Below are positions 14,511 to 17,380 of a stretch of 17,380 bases of DNA, one piece after another; the first letter of the stretch is position 1, and the number at the start of each line of letters is the position of its first letter. Position numbers and translations under genes: made by a program. The stretch is from Aeromicrobium sp. (GTDB lineage: Bacteria; Actinomycetota; Actinomycetes; Propionibacteriales; Nocardioidaceae). The stretch covers positions 1 through 17,380 of the forward strand of contig JALRKU010000496.1 in the NCBI GenBank assembly GCA_023254755.1, read 5' to 3'. The notes under the pieces were generated by a model. The model saw nothing but the letters and a program-made list of their open reading frames with translations. It was not told where the DNA came from and made no database searches.

Positions 14511-15871
14511 GCCGCCGGACGACGTGGACCGCTCTCGCGCTGCCGGTCGGGGCGGCCGCCCTCGTGGTTGGGGCGTCCCTGCTGCCGCGGTCCACGACCG
14601 ACCCCGCTGGCGGTCCACAGCGCGTCGACGTCGTGCAGAGCACGTACGCGTGTCCCGCCGGATCGGTCGTGACGGTCGGCAGTGGCCAGCTCGAGCCCGG
14701 TGAGCGCCGCGACTTCCGGGTCACGCCGGAGCGAGAGGTCGACGACGCGGCCTCCGACGCGGGCCGCTGGACCACCAGCCGCATCGCCGGAGACGGCGTC
14801 ATCGTGACCCAGACCGGCAGGGAGTCGGGCGCCGTCGGCTTCTTCGCCGGCGTCGCCGGCAAGGCCGGCGGCGGGGGACTCGTGGTGGGCCACTGCGGGT
14901 CGATCGTCGACGACGCCTGGTTCCTGGGCCTGGGCACGGCCGACGAGCGGTCGTCGACCCTCATCCTGTCCAACATGTCCGACACCCCCGCGGTGGCGGA
15001 CCTGCGCCTGTGGGGTCCGGAGGGGGAGATCGACGCGGTCGACGCGACCGGCATCGCCCTCGATCCCTACACGGTGCGTCGCATCCCCGTCGCGGACCTG
15101 GCGGCGGGCGAGCCCGCGCTGGCCCTCCAGGTCGCCCGGCGACGCGGTCTGCTCTCCGCCGTCGTCAACGACGGCTCGACCGCCACGTTCGCCGGCACGG
15201 AGCCGATCGGCGCGACCGCGGCTCCGTCGACCGACCAGTACCTGCCGGGCGTCGAGAGCGGCCGTCGCGGCAAGACGCTCCTGCTGCTCAACCCCGGCGA
15301 CCGCACGGCGCGCGTCGACGTCGAGTCACTCGCCTCGGACGGTCCGGTCTCGGACCGCCGGCTCCAGGGGGTGAAGGTGCCCGCCGGTCGGTTCGTCGAG
15401 GTCGACGTGCCCACGTCCGCGCCGCGCGGACGACAGGCCCTCCACGTCTCGAGCGACGAGCCGGTCGCGGCGTCCGTCCGGGTCGAGCCCGGCACGAAGG
15501 ACTACTCGGTGGTCGAGGCCGGAGCCGCGCTCGACGGTCCGGCCGTGGTCCCCGTCGAGCTGGGCCGGAGCGTGTCGGCGCCGCGGCTGCTGCTGACGGC
15601 GCCGGGCGACGACGCGTCGGTCACCGTCACGGCGTACGACGACCGGATGCGCTCGATCGGCAGCGCCGACACCGCCGTGCCGGGCCGGTCGACCGTGACG
15701 CTCGACACCGCAGACGTCACCGCGGACGGTGACGTCGCGTACCTCGTCGTGACGCCGAAGGGGCGCGTCGTCGGGGCCGCGACCTACGCCGACGGCTCGC
15801 TCGTCAGCTCGCTGCTGCTCGAGTCCGCCCCCACCCGCATCGAGGTGCCCCAGGTGGTGCCGGTCGACTGA
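14507..15871 (+). CDS. DUF5719 family exported protein
   Basis: 454 residues with an N-terminal signal anchor (about 8-26, TALALPVGAAALVVGASLL), so the bulk is expected outside the membrane. Two cysteines (C49 in TYACPAG and C130 in VGHCGS) could form a disulfide. The rest is rich in beta-type sequence: repeated stretches such as STLILSNMSDTPAVADLRLW and KTLLLLNPGDRTARVDVES look like immunoglobulin-like or adhesin-like modules, with at least two similar copies. No catalytic motif is seen. ATG at 14507 overlaps the glycosyltransferase stop (ATGA). The pairing suggests an extracellular partner of that enzyme, for instance in polymer assembly or display, but this is inference. Its reading frame is open upstream through the whole glycosyltransferase gene; that extension is a GC artefact. 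Confidence 0.78.
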   Translation: MSRRTTWTALALPVGAAALVVGASLLPRSTTDPAGGPQRVDVVQSTYACPAGSVVTVGSGQLEPGERRDFRVTPEREVDDAASDAGRWTTSRIAGDGVIVTQTGRESGAVGFFAGVAGKAGGGGLVVGHCGSIVDDAWFLGLGTADERSSTLILSNMSDTPAVADLRLWGPEGEIDAVDATGIALDPYTVRRIPVADLAAGEPALALQVARRRGLLSAVVNDGSTATFAGTEPIGATAAPSTDQYLPGVESGRRGKTLLLLNPGDRTARVDVESLASDGPVSDRRLQGVKVPAGRFVEVDVPTSAPRGRQALHVSSDEPVAASVRVEPGTKDYSVVEAGAALDGPAVVPVELGRSVSAPRLLLTAPGDDASVTVTAYDDRMRSIGSADTAVPGRSTVTLDTADVTADGDVAYLVVTPKGRVVGAATYADGSLVSSLLLESAPTRIEVPQVVPVD

Positions 15872-15886
15872 TGCCGCCTCGCTCGG

Positions 15887-16351
15887 TCATCTCGGATCGA
15901 GGTCGTCGGGTGCGACGTGCCAGATCGCGGCGAGCTGGTCGAGCAGCACGCGCCAGGTGACGTCCTCGAGGTGCTCGGCGTCGCGCGCGTGCTGGGTGAT
16001 GGGCAGGCGGAACAGCACGACGCGCGTGACGTGGCCGTCGGTGGTGACGACGCTCGACGGCACGGCGTCGTCCCACTCCGGAGGCAGTCGTGGCGCGTCC
16101 TCGACGACCACCTCCACCGCGTCGGACTCGGCGCGGAACGCCGGGCCGAGGGCGGCGACGATGCGGGTGACGATCCGCGCGAACACGTCCTCGCGGGTCT
16201 CGCGGGCCGGGATGCCCCGCGGCGAGAGCGGGCCGGGCAGCGCCTGCACGCCACGCCGACCACGGCCCCGCCGGTCGCGGAGCCGTCCGCCCCGTGGTCC
16301 GACCACGACCGGGCCCCACGGGCTCTCGGGTCGGTCGGTGCTGCCGGGCAT
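15887..16351 (-). CDS. Metallopeptidase-family (zincin-like) protein lacking HExxH
   Basis: 154 residues. The layout matches the small actinobacterial metallopeptidase-family proteins found beside whiB2 and DUF3499 (Rv3259-like): a basic, Gly/Arg-rich start (RLRDRRGRGRRG), LPGPLSPRGIPARETREDVF, AVEVVVEDAPRLPPEWDD at about 82-99, and RVVLFRLPI before the final helix. In active zincins of this superfamily that helix carries HExxH; here it reads LEDVTWRVLLDQLAAIWHV, with no such motif. Zinc protease activity is therefore unlikely, and the role may be structural or regulatory. It is convergent with the DUF5719 gene (15 bases) and divergent from DUF3499 (48 bases). ATG 16351 is supported by TAGGCT six bases upstream. 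Confidence 0.72.
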   Translation of the reverse strand: MPGSTDRPESPWGPVVVGPRGGRLRDRRGRGRRGVQALPGPLSPRGIPARETREDVFARIVTRIVAALGPAFRAESDAVEVVVEDAPRLPPEWDDAVPSSVVTTDGHVTRVVLFRLPITQHARDAEHLEDVTWRVLLDQLAAIWHVAPDDLDPR

Positions 16352-16357
16352 GCGGGG

Positions 16358-16363
16358 AGCCTA
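16358..16363 (-). promoter_or_regulatory. -10 hexamer for leaderless metallopeptidase-family transcript
   Basis: TAGGCT on the minus strand, six bases (CCCCGC), then ATG at 16351. It is back-to-back with the DUF3499 promoter in a 48-base gap; the two -10 elements are 24 bases apart. Confidence 0.45.
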
Positions 16364-16387
16364 CTGCTGACGGCCCCGCCGACCGAC

Positions 16388-16393
16388 TACCCT
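16388..16393 (+). promoter_or_regulatory. -10 hexamer for leaderless DUF3499 transcript
   Basis: TACCCT, six bases (CGCAGT), then GTG at 16400. A CTGACG at 16367-16372 is a possible -35 with a short 15-base spacer. No Shine-Dalgarno is seen. Confidence 0.45.
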
Positions 16394-16399
16394 CGCAGT

Positions 16400-16726
16400 G
16401 TGGCAGTGGTCAGGCGGTGCACGCGCTCGGCGTGCTCGGAACCGGCGGTGGCGACGCTGACCTACGTCTACGCCGACCAGACCGCCGTGCTCGGGCCGCT
16501 GGCCACCTACGCCGAGCCGCACGCGTACGACCTGTGCAGCCTGCACTCGCAGCGCCTCTCGGCCCCGCAGGGCTGGAGCGTGCTGCGGCTCGCGCCCGAC
16601 CCCGCCACGGTCGAGCCCACGCACGACGACCTCGTCGCCCTGGCCGAGGCCGTCCGCGAGGCCGGCCGCCAGGTGCCCGAGGAGCCCACCGACACCCCCC
16701 GACTCCGCATCGTGAGGCCCGAGTGA
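16400..16726 (+). CDS. DUF3499 family protein
   Basis: 108 residues, of unknown function, in a family conserved across actinobacteria (Rv3258c-like). The N-terminal RRCTRSACSEPAVATLTYVY, then AVLGPLATYAEPHAYDLCSLH, is diagnostic. Cysteines C7 and C12 with C46-x2-H49 could form a small zinc site, although metal binding is only inferred. Residues from about 70 are an acidic, less conserved tail. GTG 16400 is chosen because TACCCT lies six bases upstream; GTG 16406 is two codons further in and cannot be excluded. The stop overlaps the next start (GTGA), so it is coupled to the phosphomannomutase gene, the same order as around mycobacterial manB. Confidence 0.85.
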   Translation: MAVVRRCTRSACSEPAVATLTYVYADQTAVLGPLATYAEPHAYDLCSLHSQRLSAPQGWSVLRLAPDPATVEPTHDDLVALAEAVREAGRQVPEEPTDTPRLRIVRPE

Positions 16727-17380
16727 CCGACAGTCCCCAGATCGACGCCCGCCTGCAGCCGATCGTCAAGGCCTACGACGTCCGGGGGAGGTCGCCCGAG
16801 CAGCTCGACGCCGAGGTCGCCCGCGCCCTCGGCGAGGCGTTCGCCGACGAGACCGGAGTGGCCGCGGACGAGGGCGGTCCGGGTGGCCGCGCCGTCATCG
16901 GGCACGACATGCGCGAGACCTCGCCGGTGCTCGCGGCGGCCTTCGCCGACGGCATCCGTGCTCGCGGCGGCGACGTCGTGTCGATCGGCCTGGCCTCCAC
17001 GGACCTGCTCTACTTCATGTCCGGCGACCTCGACGTCCCCGGCGCGATGATCACCGCCAGCCACAACCCGGCGGCCTACAACGGGATCAAGCTGTGCCGC
17101 GCGGGCGCCCGGCCGATCGGCTTCGACACGGGCCTGTCGGCGATGGCCGTCGCCGCCTCGGCCCTGCTCGGACGCACCGAGCTGCCCGCGGTGCGTGGGG
17201 AGATCAGCGAGCTCGACGGGTTGGCCCGGTACGCCGAGCACCTGCTGATCATGAAGATCACCAACCCCGCCGGCAAATCGCAGTACGTGGCCGGTGCGTT
17301 CCCCTCCGCATGCGGCAAGACCAACCTCGCGATGCTCGTGCCCACCAGTCCCGGGTGGAAAGTGGAGACGGTCGGCGACG
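16723..17380 (+). CDS. manB: Hybrid reading frame: ManB-type phosphomannomutase N-terminus fused to PEP carboxykinase (partial)
   Basis: 219 codons to the window edge, no stop. Residues 1-174 are the N-terminal domain of an actinobacterial phosphomannomutase/phosphoglucomutase: IVKAYDVRG (14-22), VIGHDMRETSP, and the active-site phosphoserine loop TASHNP with S113, followed by YNGIKLCRAGARPIG and ELDGLARYAEHL. That enzyme interconverts mannose-6-P and mannose-1-P for GDP-mannose. In a normal ManB the chain should continue into the second sugar-phosphate domain. Instead, from about residue 175 it reads LIMKITNPAGKSQYVAGAFP and SACGKTNLAMLVP, ending GWKVETVGD, which is GTP-dependent PEP carboxykinase. 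The frame is continuous. GTG 16723 overlaps the DUF3499 stop, as expected for true manB. I regard the 5' part as genuine and the 3' part as joined from elsewhere. Confidence 0.85.
   Translation, partial: MTDSPQIDARLQPIVKAYDVRGRSPEQLDAEVARALGEAFADETGVAADEGGPGGRAVIGHDMRETSPVLAAAFADGIRARGGDVVSIGLASTDLLYFMSGDLDVPGAMITASHNPAAYNGIKLCRAGARPIGFDTGLSAMAVAASALLGRTELPAVRGEISELDGLARYAEHLLIMKITNPAGKSQYVAGAFPSACGKTNLAMLVPTSPGWKVETVGD
17242..17380 (+). other. GTP-dependent PEP carboxykinase (pckG/pckA) internal fragment, probable misjoin
   Basis: About 46 codons from the middle of GTP-PEPCK. Residues 192-201 of the hybrid frame, AFPSACGKTN, are the phosphate-binding loop with the conserved active-site cysteine (C197) and P-loop lysine (K199). 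It ends GWKVETVGD, just before the expected GDDIAW metal-site motif. The roughly 240-260 N-terminal residues of PEPCK are absent. Both families have an AEHL/AEHM step here, so GCCGAGCAC (17233-17241) is a likely microhomology at the junction. Confidence 0.8.

Noticed and set aside
11331..14618. A 1095-residue open frame on the minus strand opposite whiB and the glycosyltransferase
   Set aside because: Its composition is Arg/Gly/Asp/His-rich with no recognisable domain. It is the usual antisense shadow of GC-rich coding DNA; the opposite strand has clear WhiB and GT2 motifs.
11789..15871. A 1360-residue plus-strand frame spanning the glycosyltransferase and DUF5719 genes
   Set aside because: Only the part from ATG 14507 is protein-like (signal anchor, normal composition). 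The upstream 900 residues are Arg/Gly/Ala-rich out-of-frame reading of the GT2 gene.

Overview
The window is about 17.4 kb of very GC-rich DNA with strong G/C third-position bias, ATG and GTG starts, a WhiB regulator, mycobacterial-type DapC/DapD and several LytR-CpsA-Psr (LCP) proteins. It is clearly actinobacterial. The gene set looks most like the Propionibacteriales (Nocardioides/Aeromicrobium type); that rank is an inference from protein flavour, not a search.

Layout. (1) 1-3054: end of a 7Fe ferredoxin (fdxA), then dapC. Facing them are dapD and a secreted lysozyme-like protein, so two enzymes of the succinylase route to diaminopimelate (peptidoglycan and lysine) lie here. (2) 3064-4502: a TetR regulator divergent from a short-chain dehydrogenase, sharing a 62-bp gap that carries two near-perfect 20-bp tandem repeats. 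(3) 4507-10513: an envelope block with one single-span LCP ligase, two tandem polytopic LCP paralogues, and an ABC-2 exporter (Wzm-like permease, Wzt-like ATPase). Export plus LCP ligation is the expected logic for attaching a glycopolymer to the wall. (4) 10581-16726: a conserved actinobacterial neighbourhood with a TIGR03089 protein, a WhiB2/WhmD-type regulator, a GT2 glycosyltransferase with a large membrane domain, a DUF5719 protein, a metallopeptidase-family protein without a zinc motif, and a DUF3499 protein. (5) 16723-17380: a ManB-type phosphomannomutase gene whose reading frame turns, in frame, into GTP-dependent PEP carboxykinase at about 17,242.

Two things stand out. The ManB/PEPCK hybrid at the right edge is most likely an assembly or amplification chimera, so the last ~140 bases should not be trusted as native neighbourhood. 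Second, nine genes have a -10-like hexamer ending 6 or 7 bases before the start codon and no Shine-Dalgarno sequence. This implies that leaderless transcripts dominate here, while genes with a good ribosome-binding site (the tandem LCP paralogues and the permease) lack this arrangement.

There are no tRNA, rRNA, CRISPR, insertion-sequence or phage features. No stretch over 300 bases lacks a gene; the largest gaps are 124 and 140 bases around the LCP genes.
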